This document shows, one piece after another, positions 40,008 through 58,500 of a stretch of DNA of 64,000 nt. Below the pieces are notes generated by a model. The model was not told where the DNA came from and ran no database searches. It worked only from the letters and a program-made list of their open reading frames with translations. The position numbers and the translations under genes are program-made. How positions within the stretch are numbered: position 1 is the stretch's first letter; every line of letters starts with the position of its first letter. The stretch is from Chrysomallon squamiferum (lineage: Eukaryota; Mollusca; Gastropoda; Neomphalida; Peltospiridae): the NCBI GenBank assembly GCA_012295275.1, contig CM022665.1, positions 39,507,795 through 39,571,794 of the forward strand. The letters are read 5' to 3'.

Positions 40008-40484
40008 CGCTGTAGTCCTTTCTACCACAAGTTGGGAGAGAACTGCTACGTCTAGCATAGTTTTTTCGATAGACCCAGCCGTTTCTCAAAACGCTATTAG
40101 CGTAACTGATTGTCCAAGCACACCAGGCACCATCTACAGCTGAAATTTCAAAACATGCTGCATCAGAGAAAGGACTGATTTCTAACATATCTACATTTTT
40201 TTTTCCTTCTTTTTAAATAGTTTCATTAAACTGTAATTCATATTTTGAAAGACAAAATGTAGGGTAGGTCGGAAATAAATAAAGTTTTATTTCCAAGTTA
40301 CCATTCTCCGGGGCAAGGATGTTGAAAACTTGTATAACAATTCCTAATTATCTAACACTGGAAAACAATGGTTGTAATGGTGCGTTTTTTTTATTCATAT
40401 ATTGAGATACCTACCAAAAACGACATCAAACCACAGACAATAGAAGTTCCATCGAATTACGTTGATAATCTTCGTCCAAGACAT
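40008..40484 (-). pseudogene. Decayed third TSP1 receptor copy (signal-peptide exon plus damaged A-type module)
   Basis: 40415-40484 encodes MSWTKIINVIRWNFYCLWF and on to a phase-1 donor GTAGGT. It aligns with the signal-peptide exons of receptors 1 and 2 (M-x-W start, same phase). 40008-40139 reads AVDGAWCAWTISYANSVLRN and continues for 44 codons. It matches the A-type module (compare WNAWTISYGDCISSCGWGYR of receptor 2), but the first two cysteines are gone (CISSC to SVLRN) and about 19 residues are missing. No B module, TM exon or tail was found down to 35090. A short expressed fragment cannot be excluded, but a folded TSP1 domain is unlikely. Confidence 0.7.
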
Positions 40485-42340
40485 GTCACTAATTGTTTCT
40501 TTAGAAATATACACAGATATGAAATGAAAAAGTTATAAGCAAATTTAATTTTAAAAATAATTAGTTACTGATTTAAAACTGGCTTAAGTAATAAAGTAGA
40601 TAAACATTTTCGTTTGTCGGAATGTCGATTGTAAACGATACTGATATTCATGGTTTTCTCACCTTTCAAATAGAAAATTCTGCCTTCAGAAGTTGTAATT
40701 TTAATCTTTTTAAGTTGGCTTTTATTATTTCTGTCTAAAGTGGCAGAAGTGAATAAACACGTCATCGGGAGGGGTGAACACGTCACCAAGAAAGCAGGTG
40801 CGCGTTTTTTCAACTCGTGAAATCGGCGGCAATCGCTAGATAAATTATAGAATTAATTTTGCATGTTAAGATTAGATTATTCTCATTAAAAGGCTTTCTT
40901 TATTTATTTCCAAAATTTTATTTTACCGGAATAATAAAAAAAGAAAAAAAAAAAAAAAAAAAAAAATAATAATAATAAAAATACCGAAATAATAACAATA
41001 AAAAAATACCGAAATAATAATAAAAAAGTAATAAAAATAAAAAATAAAACATAATGAGGAGGGTATATATTGCAACTTGCAGTGCAAGTTTTCCGTGAGG
41101 GATTTTTGTTAATCTCTAAATCAGACTTGTGAGGAGCAGATAATAATAATTAAAAATATATATTACCCACGTAATTCAGGTCTATCCTAACAATTTCTAA
41201 ATAAAGGTCGCATAAAACGTCATCAATTCATTGACGAATATATATATATATGTGTGTGCGAGTGTATGTGTTTATATATATATATATATATATAAACACA
41301 TACTCACACACATATATTGGTTTTGTTATCTTAACATAATGCCACAAGTGTTGTTTATGAGAGCTTAGTAAAATATTGAATTATGGTGGGAAAAAAAAAA
41401 AAAAAAAAAAAAAAAATTGGTAGAAGTATAACAAATGCTTGGTAACAAACGTATCTGGGTTACTTATCTGAAACCTTTTTGGAGCAGCAGAAAGTGATGT
41501 ATTACAAATTTTGTTTTGCATAACCCAAAACACTTATGACCCCAGGCATTTTTGATGCATGACACTATCTGGCTAAACACATTAATACAACATTCCAGGT
41601 TGTAGATTAATTTGATTGATTATAAACACTTTAAAGAGTTTTCAAAACGGTTAAATATTATTTATTTTGAAAGTGGAAGTAAAGGGCATCACACTTTTAA
41701 AATAATTGTGTATTACGTATGCATTTCTGTAGCATTTAATTAACATTTCTTTTCAGCATTTATTATATCTCTGCTAATTTAAATTTCCATGAGTAGTTTT
41801 AAGCAATTCTAATCACAAAAACAATTTGGTTGTCTAATCTATGCAGTCAAAAGTGGTCTACACTATTTCCAACATTATTTTATATTTTTGTCAGCACAGT
41901 AATTTATATTCTTTGGGCACATCTGTTACAGTTGAGAGAAATAAAAAAAAATTATTTTTTTAATTCAAGTGACTGAAATAGTCAAAACTTAATTTTGTTT
42001 TTAAAAAAGGTATTCTAAAAGGTACGATATCATTATTCATCAAGACCACATTATTTCATTTAAAAATAAACTTCAAAACCACCACCATCAAAATATAATT
42101 ACATTCCGATCTTATATGAAAACGAAAAAAATGATGAAACATTGACATTTTTTGTTGTGATTTATGAAGATTCCATGCTTGCTGTTAAACCACATCATGT
42201 GTTTTGCCTATTTTCAGCTTCCATATTCTGTTTTATTCTATGAAATTTTCATGAATTAAGGTAAACCAAAATAAAAAAAAAAAAAAAAAAAAAACAAACA
42301 AATGTTACAACGTATATCCAATATGGACTTTAATCAAAAG
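40485..42340. other. Intergenic between the TSP1 remnant and RPS27A
   Basis: No exon recognised. Contains A-runs (about 40944-40967, 41390-41416, 42274-42294), a hairpin-forming TA/TG repeat (41238-41318) and a slightly GC-richer patch near 40740-40850 that could be the former promoter of the third TSP1 copy. Confidence 0.5.
41238..41318. repeat. TA/TG inverted repeat (hairpin)
   Basis: A left arm ATATATGTGTGTGCGAGTG then TATGTGTTTATATATA is mirrored by TATATAAACACATACTC then ACACACATATAT on the right. The arms are about 38 nt and differ by a 4-nt indel. Confidence 0.8.
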
Positions 42341-47375
<5,035 letters not shown>

Positions 47376-47383
47376 TGTGACAC

Positions 47384-48150
47384 CTGAAAAAAAAAAAAAG
47401 TTTTCATAAAACTAATGTTAACTATTTTGCAACTTAGGATTCTTTCTCCGATTACTGAAACAAGCCAAAATAGATAATTTATCAAATGGTCAAGTACTAG
47501 AAGTTGATCTGTTGATATACTTTTAATCCATTTTTCTCCCACTTTTTTGTTCTGTATTTTTTTTATTATTAATTGCAACATTCATTCTAATTTTATCAGT
47601 TACATTATCCAGTTTTGGATTCTATTGAAACTGTTTCCAACAAAACAAATTAAATCATTACATGATATGTTCAATCAATGAATAATGAACGATCTACTAG
47701 TTAAATCATTAATACTGCGATAATACGAGTTAGTTACGAGCAGCATGGCAGCATGTCCAACCATGCTAATATGATAAATATCAATAAGGAAACGTGCAAT
47801 ACAACAATGACCAGTATAGTTTTCACTTTCTGTTCACATTATCATTACTTTTTAAGTGAAGTATTTTTATTTTGTTAATACACTTTGTTGTCTGTAAAAA
47901 TATGTAAAATATTATGTCCGGTTATTCAAACATTCAGTACTTATTATGAACGATTATTCAGCGTAACGTGATAGTTAAAACAAGAGACTATATTAACATC
48001 TAGACATTACCAACTTATTATTCGTTTAGCATAATTTTAGTGCTGTTAATATAAACCATATCTAGTAATGTCGTTTCATTTTAAAAGAGATACTATTGTT
48101 AATACTGTGAAAAAACAATATTCTAAGAGCGGTTTCAGCATAACACGCAC
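47384..48150. other. RPS27A first intron
   Basis: Separates the non-coding TOP exon (donor GTGCGT) from the ATG exon (acceptor TTTTCAG). AT-rich, with no additional feature seen. Confidence 0.55.
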
Positions 48151-48174
48151 CTGTCCCAAACAAGGCGGAAGAGG
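48151..48174 (-). promoter_or_regulatory. RPS27A non-coding first exon with 5' TOP-like start
   Basis: On the minus strand a TTTTATC stretch leads into CCTCTTCCGCC and TTGTTTGGGACAG before donor GTGCGT. A cap-site C followed by a pyrimidine run (CTCTTCC) is the terminal oligopyrimidine signature of ribosomal protein mRNAs, which places translation under mTOR/LARP1-type control in animals. The TSS at 48173-48174 is inferred from the motif. Confidence 0.65.
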
Positions 48175-48394
48175 ATAAAAGGACGACACATGGCTTTCCA
48201 CGGGGCAGTTAGCCTCGCCATTGGACTTGATTAATACGTTTTAATTAATAACAAATATTTCAATGAAAAATTATGAAAAACTTTAAGTATATATCTTTTG
48301 TTAAACATTTTGTAATTATAATCTCTTTGTAATATTAAAATACATTAAGATACTGTTAGAGGATAACTTTGCGGAACGATCAATTTCCGGTGTC
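48175..48394. promoter_or_regulatory. Divergent promoter shared by RPS27A and TTC7
   Basis: Only about 220 bp separate the RPS27A TOP start (minus) and the TTC7 ATG (plus). The interval nearest RPS27A is GC-richer (TGGCTTTCCACGGGGC) and the TTC7 side is AT-rich. No TATA box stands out on the TTC7 side. Confidence 0.55.
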
Positions 48395-48732
48395 ATGGCG
48401 TTAAAAGCAAAAGTCAGTAGACTTGAATCAGAAATTGAGAAATGTAGAAGCGACGCCAATTGGAAGAAAGCTGTGGAATTATCCAAACAACTTGGACAAA
48501 AATATCCTGATTTAGGTTATATCTCACAAAATAAAATTAAATAGTGACATGCTTTATAATGGTTAAAACGACAAATAATCAGTGGTTGAAAAATAACTAA
48601 TATTGTAATAATTATAATTATAATAATTTTAATAAAAGTATAGAGTTATATAATTCGTAATAATAATAGTTTATACGTTTTCTTATTATGATGTGGAAAC
48701 ATAATATTTTATTTAAATTTTGATTAATGTAG

Positions 48733-48763
<31 letters not shown>

Positions 48764-51700
48764 TTAAAAATCTCTGCCTTTTTGATGATGTCAGTTGGCA
48801 GTCAATTTAAGGATTAAGCCTAAATTTAGAATGAAGGCATTCAGACGCCTTTTCAGAGTACTTTTTTTCACTGTTGTTATTTATTTCATTACTTTCAATA
48901 ATTCTTTTCAAACAGGTGTTTTGGTACATTTTATTGTTGCTGAGGCAAAATTCGAAGAATATTTATCAGACAATCCACCTACAGAAAAGAATATAGAAAA
49001 AGCTCAAACAGATCTTTGTGAGATTGAAAGTCTTCTTCAGAAAGTTGACCACAGAGAAACAAGGGTATTGAGGATTGTTATTTTAATTTTGGGTAGTTTT
49101 AAAATTATCTTCTTTTAAAAACAGCTAATATTAGAAATTAAAGCAATAGTTAAAAAAAAAAAAAAAAAAAAAAACAATAAATTATAACAATAAAAACTAT
49201 ATAAAAAATTCTTGAATTTGTTATATTTTAAATTTCTTTGACAAATTTCTTCAATAAAATTACATGAAATTAAATTGATGTAAGAACTGAAATATTTGTT
49301 AGCTACGTTTTGTTTGTTTTTGTTTTACATTAAAGCTTATACTCATACATCGATTATTTTGTTCAGTTATTCACATATACTTCTTTACTTTCATCCTCAG
49401 ATAAGCTTTAAATGAAACACCAACCCACATCCAGATCATTACTATATAATGTTACTATTAATCTTCTGCTTTTCTATTTGCAGGTAGGTTTGCAAGCACT
49501 GCTGTTGCTAGCCAAGATACACTACTGTAAAGGAGAATATGACAACGCTTTAAAAATACTCAATGAAACTGCACTGGAAAAAGTTGACGTAGACTCTTCT
49601 AGCCGCATGCTCCACATTGTGGCAGAATCATATGCAATTAAAGGTTAAATATCCTTGACATAATGTACTGATTTTATATTTCCATAGACAGTTAACAACT
49701 TGGATAGCTATACATTCAGTAAAATTGTTTGAACGAATCTTTGCAAGAGTGTACCTAAGTTTAATTTGTTATTGGTAGCTTTAGTGGCTGACTTTAAAGC
49801 TATTTTAAAAATATTTTTGGCATGCAGATAAAAGCAGGTAAAATTTATGAAATAATAGGTAAAGAAAATTAATGCTGTATAATAAATTGTTTCGAAATTC
49901 TTTGTTATATATTTTCTTTTTATTCTTTCCAGAGTTTATGCAATTATAGAGATTATTTAAATTATTAGCATATGTATTAATTTTCATAAACATAACACGT
50001 GTGTGTGTGTGTGTGTATGTGTGAGAGAGACAGTACATGTGTTGTGTTTTTGTCTTTGTAGGTATGAAAAAAATGGGATGGTGTGTGTGTGTGTGAATGT
50101 GTATGTGTGTGCAAATTTGGGGATGAAAAGTGGGATGTTGGGAAAGTTTAAAAACCATTGATACAAATTTTCAGTATTAAGAAAATCTATGTACATCAAC
50201 AGGTTTATGCCTTGAGCACACACCACCCACAACCACTAGTAAATTCAAAGCGATTGAACATGAGATGCAGATCACATCATGTTTTGAGAAAGCTGGTGAT
50301 CTGGCCATTGTCCACCTGCAAGAGAGAGAGAAAAACAATCATGGAGGAACACAGGGAGGCAGTCAGACTCAGCTAGCCATCCCAACATCTATTGGAATTA
50401 TCTTAGAGCAAGCTATTCAGGAATCACCAATCATGTATATAAAGAGAGGGTAAGGTTTTTCTGTATTAGCGAATTCACCTGTCATGTGTTTTATTAATGC
50501 ACATATAATTGTTCTGTGCATAATCTTTATTAATAGATAAATGACTGTGAAATGGTTTTGTGTGTGTGTGTGTGTATACATATATATACACACACACACA
50601 TGGGTTCTGTGAAACTGAGAAACAGTGGTCATCCATTTTACACCTGTTGTACGAAAGATCTATTGAGTTATTGTAATTTTTTTGGTTTTTTATTTTTTTG
50701 TGCAGCAGAATGTTTACAAAACTATTAAAACAGCTTTTCTTTGTGTAAATTTCACTTTGTCATTTGTGTTTTTCAAATGGAGAATGAAAATGGCCTTAGA
50801 TACACCCATAATAAATGCACTGTGCACTGGTTGAAATTGTTCATGGACATTTTGTCTGCCATCACCAGCATAATGTTTTTATTCACTTTGATACAACCAA
50901 CATTTTCATTACATTCAGAGACTGTAAACTAAAATAGGAGTTTGCATTCTGCAAGTGTATTTGGACAGTATTTCTAAACAAAGAAATGTGGGACTTGTAG
51001 TTGTACAAAATAGGTCTTTAGGATGTCATGAAATAGTGTATGGATTTTGGTTTGTGGTTACCAGCATTATGTAGACATTCTCTGTCTTCCAGACAAAAGT
51101 TTTATCTTGATTTTATTTTAACATGGAAAAAATCTCAGCCACATCTGTGATTGACATTTTATATTTTGCTCATTTCTCAAGAAGTATGAATGTTACCAAT
51201 TCAGAATCAATTCATGCAACACTAGAGGTAAGAGTTTAGAGAAACTAATCAGTGTACATTATAAATATTTTTGTTTTTTTAGCAATGTATAGGATGTTAA
51301 AAAGGGTCTGTGTCAAGGTTTATCAATGGAAAAAGGATATGTTTTTTTTTTTTTTTTTTTCAAATAAAATTTGCATTATGATGGAAACAGAAGAGATATA
51401 TGGCTCACACTCATTGTGATTTGATTTTTTAAAAATAATCACATGACCACAAATTACTGGCTTGTAATTATAATAATATTAAGCAAATTGTTTTTAGTTT
51501 TATACATCCAATAATTATTAAAAACTTGTAATGACAATTATAATTTATCTCTGAAATAGCACTTATTTGATAATAAGTGCTATTTCATATCATATAATAT
51601 CATTGTGCATCGCATATCATCACAAGATGGTAGTCATGAAAATGTAACATTGGGCTGATCTGCAAGTGAAGGTGGCCTCTCTTTCTGGTCTTTTTCAGGG

Positions 51701-54700
51701 CAGAATGCCTAAATCTAAAGTTTGAAAAGATGAGAAATTCTGCACTCTTTCAAGAAAGCACAGGTCTTCATCAGTAAAAAAAAATTCATGATTTTGATGC
51801 AGTTCACAAGTTTACTTACACACATGGCCATTGATCATCTTCAGAACACTGTGGTCTTACTGTCAACATTTTACAAAGGACAGATGGTTGTGCTAGCCAG
51901 TGCAAATTCAAGGGTCCATTTGCAGATATTTCTGGTGTCATGCAACTTTTTGCATCTTTGAAAGAAATTCGTTTGGAGTTTGATGTGGGAAGGGTCCATC
52001 AGAAGGTGAAAGTGCTGTTGCTGAAGTGAAGACTGGAGAGGCATTTATTGACAATGCCAAAGATTTGTTTGACCACTGCATCAAATGCACTTTGTCAGTT
52101 TTGCAGGTCTTTCTTTTGGATCAGCAGTGACAACATCAAATGCAACAGAGGAAAATCTGTTAGAACCCTGAATGGTACCTGGAGCAGCATACTCTTTTGA
52201 CCTGCCAGCTATCCTGTTTTTGTTTTGTTTGCAGTTCAGGAGTTGGTGACTGCCAAAATGCTGGTGTTACTGAGGCATGGAAGAGGCAGAACCTGACCCC
52301 AGCTGTAACTCTTCTCCAAGAGCTTGTTACTCTGCTGACAAGGTTCAAAATGTGTTAGAACCTCCCATTCCGATCATGGCTTTAATTTATTCTGTTCTAC
52401 TTTGTGCATTACTTGATTCATTGTTTTTGTTCATTTCCTTATTTGTCAGACCTATGTAATATGTTGCTGGGTTTTTTTCTCCACATTATGTTGGTGACGA
52501 TAGCATTTCTTTCATTTTTCTTTAGTTGCAATGACTGACTTTTGATCTGTTAAAATATCTTTTGTGATTTTGTCTCTGTTTTGATTCTATATTACATTGA
52601 ACATCAAATTTCCAGAACAGCTGCTTATTTCTTTGTAGTCAATTTATGGAATGTGTAGCAAATTCCTAAGTCATACCCAGCTCTGTTATTTTCACTTTCA
52701 GTTTATGAGTTTATATTCTTGATGCAAATTCAGTCTATTTTCCTGGTGCAAGTTTCTTCAATAGAAAAGATAGTATACCGAATGTTGATTTCTGAGAAAG
52801 GGATACAGCTGATGATGGCGTTTTGTCAGATAACATGCAAGTGTATGGTGTGAATTATGATTACTCTTTATTCTAATATAGTTTCAATAAAATATTTAAT
52901 AACATCTGTCATTTGCTTTGTTTATTTCCATCCATTTGGTGTCTGTTACATGGGACATTTGTAGATTTATGCAACTTTATAGAAAAACAAAACTTATCTT
53001 TCTTTCAGCATAATAAGTTATTTTTTGTAGCTTTCTTTCACAAAACTAGAGATTTTGAAGAATTTTAATTTTTACCACCCATGTCACAACCATGATTCAG
53101 AGAGTACATATGTTTGTGTATGTTTTCATATTAATTTTTTACCATTAAACATTGTATTATCAATGACGTGGTATTTATATGTGTAGTAAATTGTTTCTGG
53201 ATATATATTATCATGGTATTGTTATAGGTAATGTTTAATGGTAGGAAAATAACTGTAAAATGTTTATATATGTCAATGTTTATAGCAGAATGTCAAAGAC
53301 TCCTATATAGAATATAATGCATAGAATAAAGATATTGGATGACCAGATGCTACAGCAGCTGATAGTAAGATGATGGACAAAGTAGGATATACTGATTTTA
53401 TGTACAATAAAATAGTTTTTTATTTTTAGGGAACTAGAAAAAGGTATACGGAGATTCAGAGAATTGCTCAGAGCAGTTGAAACAAGATTTACACAAGGAG
53501 TCAGACTGGTAAATATAAATCATTATCGTTAATTTATTTTATTTTGTAGTTATTTTATTTAAAAAATTTTAAATTTGTATTGCCTTGCTGCAGATAAAAG
53601 TAAACAACTTCACTGACTAATATCATTAGTATATTAACTACATCAACCACTCTGTTAGATTAGAAAAAAACACATACATAGTAAAAGGAAAATTTCAGTC
53701 TTCACGCTTTTATCCTGAGTTTTAGATTATCAAATTTTATTATTAGCAGATGTTGGTTTCTATAAATATAAAATGCAATACGCAGAAAAATGTTCAAAAT
53801 ATACAAAATTTTCACTTCAGATATTTGTTTTTTCCATTCTGTTAAAGGGTATATACAAAAAAACAACACAGAAAAGAAACTCTGTTCATTTGTAAAACTT
53901 TAAAAGCATTTTTCGTTTTTAGACATTAGCTCGACAGCTAGCTGAAGTGTTACTGAGGGGAGTGTGTGACAAGACTTACATACCACTGAATGTTGCAAAC
54001 CAAAAACCAAAGAAACTAAAACCCAAACAGTATTCAGGAGATAGGTAAGAATAGGGCCAGTGCTATCCATTAGACACACTCAGAACCTAGAGCAATAAAA
54101 TCTGATGTAGGTTAGAAGAAAATATTACTGATGCTACATTAAAGTATCAAAATTACTAGGAAGACAAATCTAATGGTATGCTTATAGCTCTTAATACTGT
54201 TGCACCATCTATGGGGAAGGAAATGTTACCTGACTGTGAGATTTGTATTTGAAAAAAATGTTATATCAATATATTTCTTTGCTGAAAATCCAAGGGTAAT
54301 GTTTATCAGAAAAATTAATTTTTATTCCAGTTATTTTCCACATTAATGTTTGATTATTATCATATTTTAAATTAAAAATCACAAATGTTTGATTGTAACA
54401 GAAACTTCCTCAAATCCATTCCTTGAAACTATTTAAAAAAATATTGTTGTTTTGTTTTTTCCCAGGTTATTCTGTCCTGGAAACAGGGATGAAGAAACTT
54501 TATTGTTGTTACTTATAGCTGAAGCTCTTGTAAGTAAGATATTTTAACAAAACAAAACAAAAAATATATTTAAATTAAAATTAATTATGACAGTTAACAA
54601 ACACTTTCATTGACATGCATTGTGATCAGAATCTGAATTTGCAGTAATGTCTTTTTAGTTTAATTTGTTATTTGGCAACAGACAAAATGGACTGTTGTTG

Positions 54701-55270
54701 TTTCCTCCTTAGAAAACTAGTTGTTGTTTTCAATATTGTCATTATCCTAATCAGTATTATTATTAATCTGTTATAGATTTTATTTTATAATATTCAGACA
54801 GGAAAATACATATTACATTTTGGTTACATCCATTTCTAAATGTTCAGTTTTATTGTTGAATATAACATATTCCTGCATATATAACCATTATTCGTTCATT
54901 TTAATATTATTTATAATAATGATGATACTACTATATTCACAAAACAAACAATAATTTATTAATTTCTTAGGTATCTAATTTTTTAAATACTACTATTACT
55001 ACTACTACTACTAATAATAATAATAAGAAGAAGAAGAAGAAGAAGAAATAAAATAATAATGTATTTCTGATACTTTATTCACACTACTATAATTCATTAA
55101 TTTTATAGATACCTCATTTTTAAAATAATAATGGTAATAACAATAATAATAAAATATAATAATTATTTCCAATGTTCTATTTACATCACAAACCATAATA
55201 ATAATAATATAATAATAATATATTTCTAGTGCTGTATTCATGCTACAAACCATAGTTTATTAATTTTATA

Positions 55271-55320
<50 letters not shown>

Positions 55321-55415
55321 TAACAATCCATATTTTATTAATTTTACAAATAATTTTAAAAATATAATAATAACAATAGAAACCATAGTTTATTAATTTT
55401 ACAAATGATTTTTAA

Positions 55416-55462
<47 letters not shown>

Positions 55463-55544
55463 CAACAATAACAAAAATAATAATATTTCTAATGCTGTAT
55501 TCACATTACAAACCACAGTCTGTTAATTTTCTAGTTAAATATTT

Positions 55545-55581
<37 letters not shown>

Positions 55582-58500
55582 GAATGGTGATGATGTATTT
55601 TTGATGCTACATACAGGCTACAAGAGAAACAGTATTAAACAGATCTGATGACTTGTTAGAGACAAGACAACATGCTTTTCACAACACTACTGCTGTTTAT
55701 GACCTGCTGGCTTTGGCCCTCGTAAAGAGAGCCCAGTTCACCCAGCTATCTGATGTAAGTGTCAATCTGGATAATTTTTAATTTGTTTCTGTCTAATGAT
55801 TTGTTCCATCCAGCCAGTCATTGGTCTTACTTTTGTAATAGAGTTGGGTCTTGATAGGAAGCAGGGTTTGTTAATTATTGATATTTATATTTATCTACCG
55901 GCTCTCTATTCAGTTCTGTCTAAATGATTACCTGAAGATGTATTTTATTACATGTATTTAAATTTAAATGAAAAGTATTTTAACATTTGGATGTTATATT
56001 TATCTAATGGCTGTCTGTTGAGATGTATGTAAATTATGATTACTTAAAGACATAAGACATTTTTTATCATTTAAATATTGGAGATCATTTATAACTGATA
56101 GCATTTAATGTGACTTATTTTATCTCAAATATATATTATATAGGGATGTATGCTTGTCATTTAAAAATTATGTTATAATAAATAGTTTATAATTAAAATT
56201 AATGTTGTAATAAACTAAATATTTTCAGGACATATTCTTTATTCATGTATCTAACATGAAATATTTCTAGATGTTCCACCATTTGTAATATGAATATATA
56301 TGTTTTTATTAATTTACTTACTAAAATATATTTAATTTAAATTTTTTTCTTCAGTCTTTTGAACGAGCTTTGAGATTTTCTTTTCAAGAATTTCATATCT
56401 GGAACCAGTTTGCTAATTCTCTTATTTGTGCAGGAAAGGTGATTATATTTTAAATTTATATCAAAATTGTGTCCACTGGTATAGTAAAATATTATTAAAA
56501 GTTTAACATTTTTACAAGTAAAGGTTAATTACTTTTTTTCTTTTCTTTTGTCCTAGTATGTTACAGAATAAATTTAACTGTAAATACTATTCTATAAATT
56601 TTTGATTATTTAATTGTAGTGTGATTATTTGATTTTACTCCATTGATTTGCAATTTCTGCCTGAAAATCCTTCTTTTTATTTTTAAATGTTATTTTATGC
56701 AATAGATAATCTGAAAGATAAATGTACAGCTGTCAGTGAAAAATTACACGATTACTTTTTCCCAGGCTTTATTTTGTAAAGTAATATGTAGTACATTTGT
56801 TTTAATACAGTATGCTAGAGCTGTTCTGGTGTTAAATGAATGTAACAGGTTGGAGCCAAAAGATGTAACCATTTGTCTACAAGCAGCAAGATTGTGTTAT
56901 GAATATTTACATCAGGTATATGTTTACAGAAATACTTGTAACCTGAAAATAACTGATAGTATTACTTTTCAAAATAAAAACAATTCTTAAGTAAAATCAG
57001 AATTATTCTCAGAATAATAAACAAGCATTATATACATTTTTAAGATTATTTTGAAAATAACCATCATGCACAATTTTAAAATTATTATCAAAGTAATAAG
57101 CAGTATGTAAAATTTAAAAATTATTTTGAAAATAATAAACAAATGTAAAATTTTATAACTATTATCAAAATAATAAACAGGCATTAAAATTATGTATTAT
57201 TTCAAAATAATAAACAAGCATTATGTAAAATTTAAAAATCATTATCAAAATCATTATTTTGTAACCTGAAAATAACTGATAGTTTGTTTTCAAAATAAAA
57301 AACAATTTTAAAAAAAATTTATTCTCAAAATAATAAACAAGCATTATATAAATTTTTAAGATTATTTTGAAAATAACCATCATGCACAATTTTAAAATTA
57401 TTATCAAAGTAATAAGCAGTATGTAAAATTTAAAAATTATTTTGAAAATAATAAACAAATGTAAAATTTTATAACTATTATCAAAATAATAAACAGGCAT
57501 TATATTATGTATTAAAAAATTATTTCCAAAAGAACAAACAAGCATTATGTAAAATTTAAAAATCATTATCAAAATCTTATACAAGCATTATGAAAATTTT
57601 TAAAATCATTATCAAAATAATAAACAAGCAATATGTAAAGTTTTAAAATTATTTTCAAAATAATAAACATTTTGTACAATTTTAAAGTTGTTCTCAAAAT
57701 AATAAACAAATGCATTATGTAAAATTTTAAATTATTTTCAAAAGAATAAACAGATATTACATAAAACTTAAGAAATCATTCTCAAAATAATAACCATTAT
57801 GCACAGTTTCTCAAAATAATAAACCGATATTATAAAATTTTAAAATTAAATTAAAAATAATACATAAGCATTATGTAATATTTTAAAATTTTATCAAAAT
57901 ACTAAACAGATATGTGAAAATTTTAAATTATTCTCAAAATAATAAACAAGCAATATCTAATGTTGTAAAATATTTTTGAAAATAATAAACAAGCATTATA
58001 TAAAATTTTACAATTATTATCAAAATAATAAACAAATATGTAAAATTTTAAAATTATTCTCAAAATAATAAACAGGCATAATGTAAATATTTAAACTTAT
58101 TTTTGAAATAATAAACATGAAAATTTTTAAAATAATTTTCAAAATAATAAACAAGCATTATGTAAAATTTTAAAATAATTTTCAAAATAATAAACAAGCA
58201 ATATGTAAAATTTTAAAATAATTTTCAAAATAATAAACATTTTGTACAATTTTAAAGTTCTCAAAATAATCAATAAGCAAATAAGCAATATGTAAAATCT
58301 GGAAATTATTTTTAATATGATACACAAGCATTATGTAAAATTATAAACAATTTTTAAAATAGTTAACATTATATACAATTCTAAAAGTATTCTCAAAATA
58401 ATAAACAGGCATTTTTAAAATTATTCTCAAAATAATAACCATTATGCACATTTATTACAATAATAAAGAAGCGTTATGTAAAATTTTAAAATATTTTCAA

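Noticed and set aside
57165-57584. 139-codon minus ORF rich in Ile, Tyr and Phe
   Set aside because: It is a translation of the intron 10 minisatellite; its internal peptide repeats mirror the DNA repeats.
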